A stretch of DNA of 25,999 bases from Scatosoma sp045124465 (GTDB lineage Bacteria > Bacillota > Clostridia > Christensenellales > Borkfalkiaceae), in assembly GCA_045124465.1 (NCBI GenBank), contig JBGVLV010000014.1, positions 1-25,999 of the forward strand, given 5' to 3'. Each line of letters starts with the position of its first letter. The stretch's first letter is position 1. Positions 7,376-14,518 of the stretch are shown piece by piece. The notes below the pieces were generated by a model. The model saw only the letters and a list, made by a program, of their open reading frames with translations, ran no database searches and was not told the DNA's origin. The position numbers were made by a program, and so were the translations under genes.

Positions 7376-7497
7376 GAACGGTTTAGATACGAGTAAGACA
7401 AGGAGAACGCGGATTTCCCGACGGGAGCGTACTTATGCGTACGTGACCGAGGGAAAACGCAAGTTCGACGATGTATTACGAAGGATATAAACCGTTC
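7376..7497. repeat. Structured dispersed repeat, copy A (directly after yhbY)
   Basis: 122-bp rod-like inverted repeat. Helices: P1 GAACGGTTTA 7376-7385 with 7488-7497; P2 7387-7390 with 7483-7486 (one mismatch); P3 GTAA 7393-7396 with TTAC 7476-7479; P4 GAAC 7405-7408 with GTTC 7463-7466 and GCG 7409-7411 with CGC 7458-7460; P5 TTTCCC 7414-7419 with GGGAAA 7451-7456; P6 GCGTAC 7427-7432 with GTACGT 7439-7444. Internal loops: GACAAGGA opposite GACGATGTA, and GACGGGA opposite GACCGA. Copies B and C share the layout with different helix sequences. P1 ends one base from the yhbY stop codon. No T-tract follows, so it is not a plain terminator. Confidence 0.85.
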
Positions 7498-7498
7498 C

Positions 7499-7810
7499 TT
7501 ATATATCGAGATGGGCGAAATTTTCGCGACGGGAATATCGGTAAAAGATCGCCTTTCTGCCGATGACCGCGACGGGAATAGCCTCCAAAAGATCGGCTAC
7601 GTTTTCCGCGAGGTTACGCGCGTCGTCGTCCGCCGTTTCCAGAATATTCACTTTGATGATCTCGTGCGCGTCCAGCGCGTCGGACAACGTTTTCAAGAGG
7701 TTGTCCGTAATGCCGCTCTTGCCGATCTGCGTGACGGGCGAAAGTTTCGCCGCTATGGATTTCATTTTACTTCTCTGTTTACTGGTGATATTTTCGTTCG
7801 TGATTATCAT
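7499..7810 (-). CDS. yhbY: YhbY-type RNA-binding protein (CRS1/YhbY domain)
   Basis: 103 residues from the ATG at 7810, which has AAAAGGA about ten bases upstream. The whole protein is a CRS1-YhbY fold: LTSKQR-like opening (ITSKQRSKMKSIA), the GKSG turn (QIGKSGITDNLL), DAHEIIKVNILE and the closing segment IPVAVIGRKAIFYR. Members bind pre-50S ribosomal particles and help assembly. The frame stays open further upstream, but that part overlaps repeat copy B and the end of obgE and is not convincing protein, so I reject the long version. It lies downstream of obgE, another 50S assembly factor, and is flanked on both sides by copies of the structured repeat. Confidence 0.93.
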   Translation of the reverse strand: MIITNENITSKQRSKMKSIAAKLSPVTQIGKSGITDNLLKTLSDALDAHEIIKVNILETADDDARNLAENVADLLEAIPVAVIGRKAIFYRYSRRENFAHLDI

Positions 7811-7897
7811 TTTTTCTGTTTCCTTTTCTTTATGGTTTTGATAAACGGCGGAGAGTGCGGCGTATTGCCGAAAAACGGGCGGTTCGCCAGACGATGG

Positions 7898-8021
7898 TAA
7901 AACAAAGCAAGATGCAAGCAAGACAAGGAGAAGGAGCATTTTCGACGGGAGTTTACTAATCGTAAACGAGCGAGAAAAGCGCACCTTCGACGATGTATTG
8001 CGTAGCATATTCTTTGTTTTA
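7898..8021. repeat. Structured dispersed repeat, copy B (between obgE and yhbY)
   Basis: 124-bp element with the layout of copy A. P1 TAAAACAAAG 7898-7907 with 8012-8021; P2 ATGC 7912-7915 with GCAT 8005-8008; P3 GCAA 7918-7921 with TTGC 7998-8001; P4 GAAGG 7930-7934 with CCTTC 7984-7988; GC 7936-7937 with GC 7979-7980; P5 TTTTC 7939-7943 with GAAAA 7974-7978; P6 GTTTAC 7951-7956 with GTAAAC 7962-7967. The internal loops GACAAGGA/GACGATGTA are identical to copy A, and GACGGGA/GAGCGA match copy C. The right arm of P1 contains the obgE stop codon (8019-8021). Confidence 0.85.
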
Positions 8022-9299
8022 AGGGATAAAGTCGAATTCGACGTCGCCGATCGACACAACATCTCCCTCCCGACAACCCATTTTCGAGAGTTCCTTGATC
8101 ACGCCGCGAAGGCGCAGGACTTTTTGGAAATACTGCATGGAATCGGGGTTGTTGAGGACCACGTTCCGACAGAGCATATCCACAAGCCCGCCGACGACTA
8201 CGTACACGCCGTCCTCGTCTTTGAATATCTCGAAACCGAGTTCCTCGTTCGCCTTGTACTCGAATTCCTCGTCAACGGGTACGGGTTCGACGGGCGGGAG
8301 CGTATCGAGCACCTCGAAAATGCCGTCGATGAGTTCTTTCGTACCCTCGCCCGAAATAGCGGAGATCGGGAATATTTTATACTTGCGCCCGTACTTTTTC
8401 TTGAACGCTTTAAGGTTGTCCTCCGCGCCGTAAATGTCGCATTTATTGCAAACGACGATCTGCGGCAGGTCGGCGAGGACCTCGCTGTATTCTTTGAGTT
8501 CGGCGTTGATCTTCTTGAAATCCTCTACGGGATCGCGACCCTCGCAACCCGAAATATCCACGAGATGGCAGAGCATTCGCGTTCTTTCGATATGCCGCAG
8601 GAAATCGTGACCAAGCCCCGCGCCCTGCGCCGCGCCCTCGATAAGTCCGGGAATATCCGCCGCCACGAACGATTTTTCATAGTAGCGCACCACGCCGAGG
8701 TTGGGCGAGAGCGTGGTGAAATGGTAGTTGGCGATCTTGGGTCTTGCCGCGGAGATCTTGGAAAGCAGGGTGCTTTTGCCTACGTTCGGGAATCCGACGA
8801 ATCCCACGTCCGCGATGACTTTCATTTCCAGTATCACGTAATGCTGTTTGACCTTTTCGCCCTTTTGCGCGAAGTTGGGCGCGTGACGGCGCGCGGTGGT
8901 AAAGCGCACGTTGCCTTTACCGCCGTTCCCGCCGCGGGCGACGAGTATCTGTTGCCCGTCCTCGAACACGTCGCAAATGAGCCGACCCGTTTCCTCGTCG
9001 CGCACGAGCGTGCCCAAAGGAACTTTGATATACACGTCCTTGCCGCTCTTGCCAAAGCACCTGTTCGTGCCGCCCGTTTCGCCGTTTTCGGCGATATAAC
9101 GGGAGGTGAAACGGAAAGGGAAAAGGTCGTTCATATCCTTATCGCCGACGAAATACACGTCGCCGCCCTTGCCCCCGTCGCCGCCGTCGGGACCGCAAGC
9201 GGGTTTGCCCTTGAACGCTTTGAACGAGTTCATACCGTCGCCGCCGTCGCCGGCTTTGATAAGAATTTTTACTTTGTCGGTAAATTCGGTGTACGCCAT
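8019..9299 (-). CDS. obgE: GTPase Obg (ObgE/CgtA), 50S assembly and stress GTPase
   Basis: 426 residues with all three Obg domains. The glycine-rich Obg fold (about 1-160) shows GDGGDGMNSF and CGPDGGDGGKGGDVYF. The G domain (about 160-335) has P-loop GFPNVGKS (169-176), DIPGLIEGAAQGAGLG (G3), NKCD (285-288, G4) and ISAISGEG (G5). A C-terminal OCT domain follows (VYVVVGGLVDML to the end). It binds GTP and acts in late 50S ribosome assembly. A promoter lies directly upstream; the SD sequence is weak (AGGG). Its stop codon is supplied by the outer arm of repeat copy B. Confidence 0.98.
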   Translation of the reverse strand: MAYTEFTDKVKILIKAGDGGDGMNSFKAFKGKPACGPDGGDGGKGGDVYFVGDKDMNDLFPFRFTSRYIAENGETGGTNRCFGKSGKDVYIKVPLGTLVRDEETGRLICDVFEDGQQILVARGGNGGKGNVRFTTARRHAPNFAQKGEKVKQHYVILEMKVIADVGFVGFPNVGKSTLLSKISAARPKIANYHFTTLSPNLGVVRYYEKSFVAADIPGLIEGAAQGAGLGHDFLRHIERTRMLCHLVDISGCEGRDPVEDFKKINAELKEYSEVLADLPQIVVCNKCDIYGAEDNLKAFKKKYGRKYKIFPISAISGEGTKELIDGIFEVLDTLPPVEPVPVDEEFEYKANEELGFEIFKDEDGVYVVVGGLVDMLCRNVVLNNPDSMQYFQKVLRLRGVIKELSKMGCREGDVVSIGDVEFDFIP

Positions 9300-9338
9300 A
9301 TCTATAACTACCCTGTTTTTCTTCGAATTACAGGTATT

Positions 9339-9367
9339 AGTATAGCAAACCTACGCGAAAAAAGCAA
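9339..9367 (-). promoter_or_regulatory. Promoter of obgE
   Basis: On the minus strand: -35 TTGCTT (9362-9367), 17-bp spacer, -10 TATACT (9339-9344). Transcription would start near 9332, about 32 bases before the obgE start codon. It separates obgE from the ddl cluster upstream. Confidence 0.7.
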
Positions 9368-9406
9368 TAAAAAACAAGCGGTAAAACAAAATTTCGCAAG
9401 TCGGCG

Positions 9407-9425
9407 TTTACCGCTATGCGGTAAA
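9407..9425 (-). terminator. Hairpin after ddl
   Basis: TTTACCGC (9407-9414) pairs with GCGGTAAA (9418-9425), loop TAT, a few bases beyond the ddl stop. A second GGTAAAA lies at 9379-9386. There is no clear T-run directly after the stem, so this is a probable 3'-end structure rather than a strong terminator. Confidence 0.5.
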
Positions 9426-9428
9426 ACG

Positions 9429-10550
9429 TTATTTCCCGACCCAGTTGACGGTACTCAATATCCCCGTCGAAAGGATCTTTTTCCGACTTTCGGCGAACCC
9501 GTTCACGGCGTCCTCGATGAGGTCGGAGAAGAACGCGCGGGCGTCCGAGATCCGCTCGCAGAACAGATAGTACGCGAGCGAGCCGGGGACGGTGTTGACC
9601 TCGCAAAGATAGACCTTGCCTTCGCTGACGAGAAAATCCATTCGGACCGCGCCGCGCAGGTCCATACGCTTATACACCGTTCTCGTATACGCGCGTATCT
9701 TATCCCGCAATTCGCCTTTCAACGCTACCCTGCCCCCGCCCTTTGCGGCGTTGCCGCCGTCCGAAGTGCGTTTAACGTATTTATCCTCGAACGAGTATAT
9801 GCCCGCGCCGAACGCCTCTTCGGGTTCGGAAACGATGATCTCGCCGTTTAACGAATACGCCGCGCAATTCACGTCGCGTTTGTCTTTGAGGTATTTTTCC
9901 ACCACGACCCTATCGTCGAGCCGAAACGCCGTTTCGAGCGCCGCTTTGATCTCCGTTTCGTTTTTCGCGACCGCGATACCGATAGACGAGCCGAGGTGGG
10001 CGGGTTTGACGACGACGGGGTATTTCAAGCGGGATTCCACGCTTTTGAGCAAAAACGCGCCCCGTTTTTGATAGTCCTTTTCGTTGACGCGGATATGATC
10101 GACGGTGGGAACGTTGAGCGCGCGCATCACCGTTTTGGTCATCGACTTATCCATAAACACGCCCGAAGAAGTGAGGTCGGGCGAGGCGAGGGGGATCTCG
10201 TTCCATTCCATCATCGCCGACACGCCGCCGCCCTCGCCCAGTCCGCCGTGACAGCAGTTGAGGGCGGCGTCTATCTTATGCAGACGTTTGATACGTTTTT
10301 TGCCCTCGTTGAACGCGTACAAATACCCGCTCTCGAAAAACACGCGTTCAAAGCCCGAAAATTTCTTTTCGCGAAACACGTTGAGATCGTGCATTTTCGA
10401 GGACGTATACATAGCCCCGTCCGTATGTATATAGACGGGAACGGGGGTATATTTCTCCCGATCGAGGAGGTTGAGCACGAACACTCCCGTCAAAACGGAT
10501 ATTTCGTTCTCGCAAGATCTTCCGCCAAACAACACCGCTACTTTCCGCAT
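9429..10550 (-). CDS. ddl: D-alanine--D-alanine ligase
   Basis: 373 residues from the ATG at 10550. An in-frame ATG six codons earlier exists, but GGAGGTG sits seven bases before 10550, so I choose the shorter form. The N-terminal domain opens with VAVLFGGRSCENEIS (the Glu that binds the first D-Ala). ATP-grasp motifs follow: PVVVKPAHLGSSIGI, VVVEKYLKDKRDVNCA, and the metal-binding MDFLVSEGKVYLCEVNTVPG. The omega-loop region reads AGIYSFEDKY with a Tyr, as in D-Ala-adding enzymes, so I see no sign of a D-Ala-D-Lac (VanA-type) enzyme. It makes the dipeptide that the adjacent MurF-like ligase adds. A 96-bp gap separates it from that gene. Confidence 0.95.
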   Translation of the reverse strand: MRKVAVLFGGRSCENEISVLTGVFVLNLLDREKYTPVPVYIHTDGAMYTSSKMHDLNVFREKKFSGFERVFFESGYLYAFNEGKKRIKRLHKIDAALNCCHGGLGEGGGVSAMMEWNEIPLASPDLTSSGVFMDKSMTKTVMRALNVPTVDHIRVNEKDYQKRGAFLLKSVESRLKYPVVVKPAHLGSSIGIAVAKNETEIKAALETAFRLDDRVVVEKYLKDKRDVNCAAYSLNGEIIVSEPEEAFGAGIYSFEDKYVKRTSDGGNAAKGGGRVALKGELRDKIRAYTRTVYKRMDLRGAVRMDFLVSEGKVYLCEVNTVPGSLAYYLFCERISDARAFFSDLIEDAVNGFAESRKKILSTGILSTVNWVGK

Positions 10551-10646
10551 AAAAAAACACCTCCGCAAGATTTCTTCGCTTTGGTGTTTCGTGTGTTACG
10601 GTGTTTCGCCGCGATACTTTTTTCTTCCGCACTCTTTTTCCGCTCT

Positions 10647-12251
10647 TTAATAAACGTCGGGCAGGTCGTTCAAAAACAGTACGGCGTCCCCTTTTTTGAT
10701 CCAGTCCGCAAGCAACGTTTTCGCCTCGTCGAGCGTTTTCGCCGCCGCGAGTTTGCTTTCCTCGCCGCCTGCGGCAAGATAGCCGCGCTTTACCGCTCCG
10801 ACAAGCGTGTCGCCGACGAGCACGACTTTATCCAAGCCCGCCGCCGCGATCTTTTCGCCGAGTTTGCCGTTGATCTCTTCTTCGAGTACCCCGCATTCGA
10901 CGATACCGGGCGTGACGATACATTTTCCGCCCCCGAATCTTCCAAGCGCCGCAAGCGCCTCCTCCGCGCCGACGATATTGCAATTATACCCGTCGTCGAG
11001 GATATACGCCCCGCCGCTTTCGAGGAGCTGCAAACGGTGCGGAACGGGTTGAATTTTGGCGATCCCGCGTTCTATCTCCTCGCACGTCATTCCCATTTCG
11101 CAAGCGAGCGCCGCCGCGAGCAGGATATTTTCTGCCGCCGCTTTGCCGAGCAATTTGGTTTCCGCTTTCACGTTCCCGCCCTTCAAACGGAGGGTGAAAC
11201 GCGTTTCCGTCGCCGAAAGTTCCAACCCCTCTATCGCCGCGTTATCGGCGATCAGCACGCTTTCGTCGCCCGAAAATTCACTTTCCAAACGGTCTTTCAG
11301 ACCCGCGCCGCAGACGACCTTTTTCGCACCGCAACGCAAGATCTCGCTCTTTTCTTTCCATACGTTTTCGAGCGAGCCGAAAGAGGTGATATGCTGTTCG
11401 CACACGCCCGTGAATACCGCATAGTCGGGTTTGACGAGCCTGCAAAGCTCGGAGATGTCCCCCGCCTTTCTCGCGCCCATTTCAGCGATAAATACCTGCG
11501 CCTCCGCGTTCGTTCCGTCAAATACCGTTTTCGCGATACCGATAGGCGTGTTGTACGATTCGGGGGTAGCGGATACGGCGTATTTTTCGGACAGGATCGC
11601 GGCGAGGATATTTTTCACCGAGGTCTTGCCGTAACTGCCCACGACGCCGACGCGGAGAATTTTGCGTTCGTCTAATACCTGCCCCGCGCGTTTGACGAAT
11701 TTTTTATTCCTTGCGTTTTCGAATACGCCCGTCACGGCGTTCGCCGCGCAAAGCAATGCGGGCAAGCACACGGGCGTGAGCGCGAAGGGTACGTACGCGA
11801 TAAGGGCGTAGAGTTTAGAACCGTTCCAAGCCGAAAGGAAGGAAAGGAGCGCGATGAACGCGTAGCAAAAACAAGCGGTGAAAAGCAGGTACGCCGCGAA
11901 CAGGCGGCGGTATCTGCCCGTGCGTTTGGCGGGGACTTTGAGCGCGTATTTGTTGTCCGAGAACAGGAATGCGACAAGGAGCGCGAAGAAGGGCAGAGCC
12001 GAAACGACGAGCGTGCCCGTTTTTCCGAGGAAGGAAAAGCACAGCGCCGTGACCGCCGTCGAGAGCGCCAGACAGAGCGCGAGAACGCTCAGCCGATTGA
12101 AAAACAGGTTATCCTTGCGTTTGAACCAACGCAGGAACACGCCGTTTTTATAACCGCTCTGTTGCATCGCGCCCACCGTTTTCGCGGTCATAAAACAAAA
12201 AACCAACGCGCACACGACGCTTGCGACTATTCTCGTTACCGTTTCAACCAT
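10647..12251 (-). CDS. MurF-like Mur ligase with N-terminal membrane domain
   Basis: 534 residues. The first about 175 residues are hydrophobic with about five membrane segments (roughly 7-27, 53-75, 79-98, 115-140, 146-175), in place of the soluble UDP-binding domain of classical MurF. The Mur ligase core follows: P-loop GVVGSYGKTSVKN (about 202-214), ATPESYNTPIG, AEMGARKAGDI, and an Asp/His-containing central segment (YAVFTGVCEQHITSFGS). The C-terminal domain has VPHRLQLLESGGAYILDDGYN, a MurF-type segment (DDGYN binds the nucleotide and substrate). Between the hydrolase and ddl, it most likely adds D-Ala-D-Ala to UDP-MurNAc-tripeptide. Start ATG overlaps the hydrolase stop by 8 bp, so the two are translationally coupled. 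Confidence 0.85.
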   Translation of the reverse strand: MVETVTRIVASVVCALVFCFMTAKTVGAMQQSGYKNGVFLRWFKRKDNLFFNRLSVLALCLALSTAVTALCFSFLGKTGTLVVSALPFFALLVAFLFSDNKYALKVPAKRTGRYRRLFAAYLLFTACFCYAFIALLSFLSAWNGSKLYALIAYVPFALTPVCLPALLCAANAVTGVFENARNKKFVKRAGQVLDERKILRVGVVGSYGKTSVKNILAAILSEKYAVSATPESYNTPIGIAKTVFDGTNAEAQVFIAEMGARKAGDISELCRLVKPDYAVFTGVCEQHITSFGSLENVWKEKSEILRCGAKKVVCGAGLKDRLESEFSGDESVLIADNAAIEGLELSATETRFTLRLKGGNVKAETKLLGKAAAENILLAAALACEMGMTCEEIERGIAKIQPVPHRLQLLESGGAYILDDGYNCNIVGAEEALAALGRFGGGKCIVTPGIVECGVLEEEINGKLGEKIAAAGLDKVVLVGDTLVGAVKRGYLAAGGEESKLAAAKTLDEAKTLLADWIKKGDAVLFLNDLPDVY

Positions 12252-12948
12252 ACAAAAATTCCTCTGTTATGAGATTAAACAAGATCGGATTTTCGGCGAA
12301 CGCGAAATGCCCGCCCTCGATCATACGAAGTTCGGCGTTTGGAAAAGCGGCGAGATACGCTTTCGCCTCCGCGAGGGTCGTCACTTTATCCTCCGTCCCC
12401 TCCACGATCCGCACCGCGTTTACCGTCTTTGCCGCGCAACCGCGCAGATCCTCGTTCACGATCTTTTTATAACTTTCTTTCATCAGCGGCGAGAGAGAAC
12501 GGTATTCCGCGCTCCCGAACCTTTTTTCGGCGAAGTTCGGCGCGAACTTCTTCACCAGCCGATACGCGCCCACCCGCGCGCGGTAGTTCAAACCGCGTTT
12601 TATGATCACGCCCGCGGGGCCTGTGAGCACGATTTTATCGAACAGACCGCTATCCCCGCTCGCCGCTTTCACCGCTACGCGGCAACCGAAGGAATGTGCG
12701 ACGACGTGCGGCTTAAACACTTCCAGACCGACGAGCGCCGTTTTCAGCCATTCGGCGTAGTCCCCGACCGAGAACGCCGCGGTAAGCGGCGCGCTTTCGC
12801 CAAAACCGGGGAAGTCGAGCGCGGTCACGCGGTAGAATTTGGAAAAATACGCGATCTGCGCGGAAAACGCCTCTTTGGAGGAAAGATAGCCGTGCAGAAA
12901 CAGCAGATCTTTGCCCTTTCCCTTTTGTAAAAACGAAACTTCGGGCAA
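12244..12948 (-). CDS. Alpha/beta hydrolase
   Basis: 234 residues, one alpha/beta-hydrolase fold. Oxyanion HG at 19-20 (LFLHGY), nucleophile Ser86 in AHSFG, acid Asp187 in VEGTEDKVT, and His214 in EGGHFAF make a complete triad. The substrate is unknown. The start is uncertain: the reading begins at a TTG (12948), but the best SD (AAGGAGG, just after the rimI stop) lies about 20 bases upstream with no ATG, GTG or TTG at a good distance. The real start may be a rare codon nearer the SD, giving a few extra residues. It lies 25 bp behind rimI and overlaps the next gene, so it belongs to the tsaE-ddl run. Confidence 0.85.
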   Translation of the reverse strand: MPEVSFLQKGKGKDLLFLHGYLSSKEAFSAQIAYFSKFYRVTALDFPGFGESAPLTAAFSVGDYAEWLKTALVGLEVFKPHVVAHSFGCRVAVKAASGDSGLFDKIVLTGPAGVIIKRGLNYRARVGAYRLVKKFAPNFAEKRFGSAEYRSLSPLMKESYKKIVNEDLRGCAAKTVNAVRIVEGTEDKVTTLAEAKAYLAAFPNAELRMIEGGHFAFAENPILFNLITEEFLYG

Positions 12949-12973
12949 AACCGTTTCCGTCGCTCCGTCCTCC

Positions 12974-13405
12974 TTAAAGCTGTTTTTTCATCTCCACGGC
13001 GTCCTCGCCGTCCGCATAGTATTTTTTACGTACGTGGAAACTTTCGAATCCGCGCGCGGTATACAGCCCTATCGCGGGTCGGTTCGAAACGCGGACTTCC
13101 AGAAATATCCGTTTCGCGCCACGCGCTTTCGCCTCGTTTTCGAACGTTTCTAAGAGCTTGCCGCCAAACCCTTTCCGCCGAAACTTTTCCGCGACCGCCA
13201 CGCGCGCGATCTCCGCGTCCTCGAACAGCGAACCGCCGCAAATATATCCCGCGACTTCGCCTTTCTCCTCGATCAGAAATCCGCAAAAATCCGCCCGCGC
13301 GAGCGTGCCCGAAAGCAGTCCTTCCGTCCACGGCGCGGAAAAACACTCCTCTTCCAACGCCGCGAGCTTTTTCACGTCCGCGAGCGTACAGGCGCGCGCC
13401 GTCAT
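12974..13405 (-). CDS. rimI: Ribosomal-protein-S18 alanine N-acetyltransferase RimI-like (GNAT)
   Basis: 143 residues from the ATG at 13405, which overlaps the tsaB stop as ATGA. GNAT fold: N-terminal LEEECFSAPWTEGLL, an acetyl-CoA-binding RRKGFGGKLL (76-85), and a C-terminal segment EVRVSNRPAIGLYTARGF with the Asn/Tyr positions typical of RimI. RimI acetylates the N-terminal Ala of S18. The tsaE-tsaB-rimI order is widespread in Firmicutes and supports the assignment; the true acceptor could differ. Confidence 0.9.
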   Translation of the reverse strand: MTARACTLADVKKLAALEEECFSAPWTEGLLSGTLARADFCGFLIEEKGEVAGYICGGSLFEDAEIARVAVAEKFRRKGFGGKLLETFENEAKARGAKRIFLEVRVSNRPAIGLYTARGFESFHVRKKYYADGEDAVEMKKQL

Positions 13406-14046
13406 TTGTTTTTGACCGTTTCCGCGTTCAGCTCCGCCGAGCTTTTGCGGATATACAGCGCGTCGAGCGGTCCGAACGCGCCTTGCTCCAAACGGGCGAG
13501 GACGGCGTTTTTCAGACCCGTTTCGGGGGAAACGACGTCGAGCGCGCACTTTTCGCCGATGGGCAGGTTTTCGACGGAGCGGAGAGAATATCCCTCGTTC
13601 GCGAGCGAAAGCACTTCCGATTCGGTAAGGTATGCGGGCGGGTAGACGATCTTCCCGTTTTCATAGCCGCAAGCGTAATAGGTATCGTGCAAGGCGTTCA
13701 CAAGACAGAGCGTTTTGCCCTGCCGACCGTCTACCGCATTATATGCCGCGACGTCGAAAGAGGTGATAGGCAGAGCGGGCTTTTCACAGGCAAGGCAAAA
13801 GCCTTTCATCGCCGAAATACCGATACGGATACCCGTGAACGAGCCTGCGCCGATCACCGCCGCGAAAAAGTCGCAATCCTGCGGGGTCATATCCGCTTGC
13901 GACAAGACCTCGTCTATCTTCTGCATAAGCAGGACGGAGTGTTTCATCGCGCAATCGGGCGTGAACGAGGAATAGAATTTCCCGTCCTTCGCCGCTATCA
14001 CGCTCATATATCCGCAACCGGTATCCACCGCAAGAAAATTTTTCAA
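13402..14046 (-). CDS. tsaB: tRNA t6A biosynthesis protein TsaB
   Basis: 214 residues, ASKHA-fold protein of the threonylcarbamoyl transferase complex (with TsaD and TsaE), which makes t6A37 in tRNAs that read ANN codons. N-terminal FLAVDTG and the family segment GAGSFTGIRIG (66-76) are clear, followed by an Ala-rich helix. Start is TTG at 14046, one base after the tsaE stop, with AGAGGAAG six bases upstream within the tsaE end. The tsaB stop overlaps the rimI start. tsaD is not in the window. Confidence 0.95.
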   Translation of the reverse strand: MKNFLAVDTGCGYMSVIAAKDGKFYSSFTPDCAMKHSVLLMQKIDEVLSQADMTPQDCDFFAAVIGAGSFTGIRIGISAMKGFCLACEKPALPITSFDVAAYNAVDGRQGKTLCLVNALHDTYYACGYENGKIVYPPAYLTESEVLSLANEGYSLRSVENLPIGEKCALDVVSPETGLKNAVLARLEQGAFGPLDALYIRKSSAELNAETVKNK

Positions 14047-14047
14047 C

Positions 14048-14464
14048 TTATTCTTCCTCTTTTCCGTATTCGATACGGCGTTCCGTTTCGCCGCTCTTTT
14101 CTATCTTTACCCGTTTTACCTTCCTCGGCAACAACGGCGCGATGTTCTGCGACCATTCGATAAGGCATATCCCGCCCATATCGAAATAATCCGCAAGCCC
14201 CAACCGTTCCGCCTGTTCGGGCGTTTCGATACGGTAGCAATCGTAATGGAACAGTCTGCCGTCGTAGTCGTTCATATACGCGTACGTGGGGCTTGTGACC
14301 TCTTCTTCGATCCCAAGACCTTTCGCCACGCCCTTGGCAAAGACCGTTTTGCCCGCGCCCATATCGCCGTCGAGCAACACGACGTCGCCCGCGCGTAACG
14401 TTTTTGCGTATGCCTGCGCGAACGTTTCCGTATCCTCGCGCGATTTGGAAATATAAACTGCCAT
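14048..14464 (-). CDS. tsaE: tRNA t6A biosynthesis ATPase TsaE
   Basis: 138 residues. Walker A GDMGAGKT at 33-40, the family motif TSPTYAYMNDY, and HYDCYRIETPEQAERLGLADYF with CLIEWSQN identify TsaE, the ATPase that resets the TsaBD complex. It is the first gene of the run reaching ddl. The ATG has no ribosome binding site, and a TTGCAA-17-TATAAT promoter ends six bases before it, so the message is likely leaderless. Confidence 0.96.
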   Translation of the reverse strand: MAVYISKSREDTETFAQAYAKTLRAGDVVLLDGDMGAGKTVFAKGVAKGLGIEEEVTSPTYAYMNDYDGRLFHYDCYRIETPEQAERLGLADYFDMGGICLIEWSQNIAPLLPRKVKRVKIEKSGETERRIEYGKEEE

Positions 14465-14470
14465 ATCTTT

Positions 14471-14499
14471 ATTATAATACCTTATCGCGAATTTTGCAA
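14471..14499 (-). promoter_or_regulatory. Promoter of the tsaE-ddl run, placed for a leaderless mRNA
   Basis: On the minus strand: -35 TTGCAA (14494-14499), 17-bp spacer, -10 TATAAT (14471-14476). The -10 is followed by six bases and then the tsaE ATG at 14464, so the expected first transcribed base falls on or next to the A of ATG. The same -35 hexamer, spacer length and -10 occur before the gene at 4958. Confidence 0.75.
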
Positions 14500-14518
14500 A
14501 TATTTAAGCCCCGAACGC

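Noticed and set aside
7340..7378. tRNA-like GTTCGATAC and inverted repeat GTTCGA/TCGAAC near 7350-7378
   Set aside because: It resembles a T-loop by chance, but no acceptor stem, D arm or anticodon arm could be fitted.
7811..8062. N-terminal extension of the YhbY frame
   Set aside because: The extension is the translated structured repeat copy B and the end of obgE; the ATG at 7810 has an SD and matches the family length.
9429..10550. VanA/VanB-type D-Ala-D-Lac ligase
   Set aside because: The omega-loop Tyr context (YSFEDKY) and the N-terminal ENEIS pattern fit ordinary D-Ala-D-Ala ligases, and no vanH/vanX neighbour is present.
10582..10608. GGTGTTTCG twice in the murF-ddl gap, 18 bp apart
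   Set aside because: Short and not tied to a promoter or a known binding site; too weak to call an operator.
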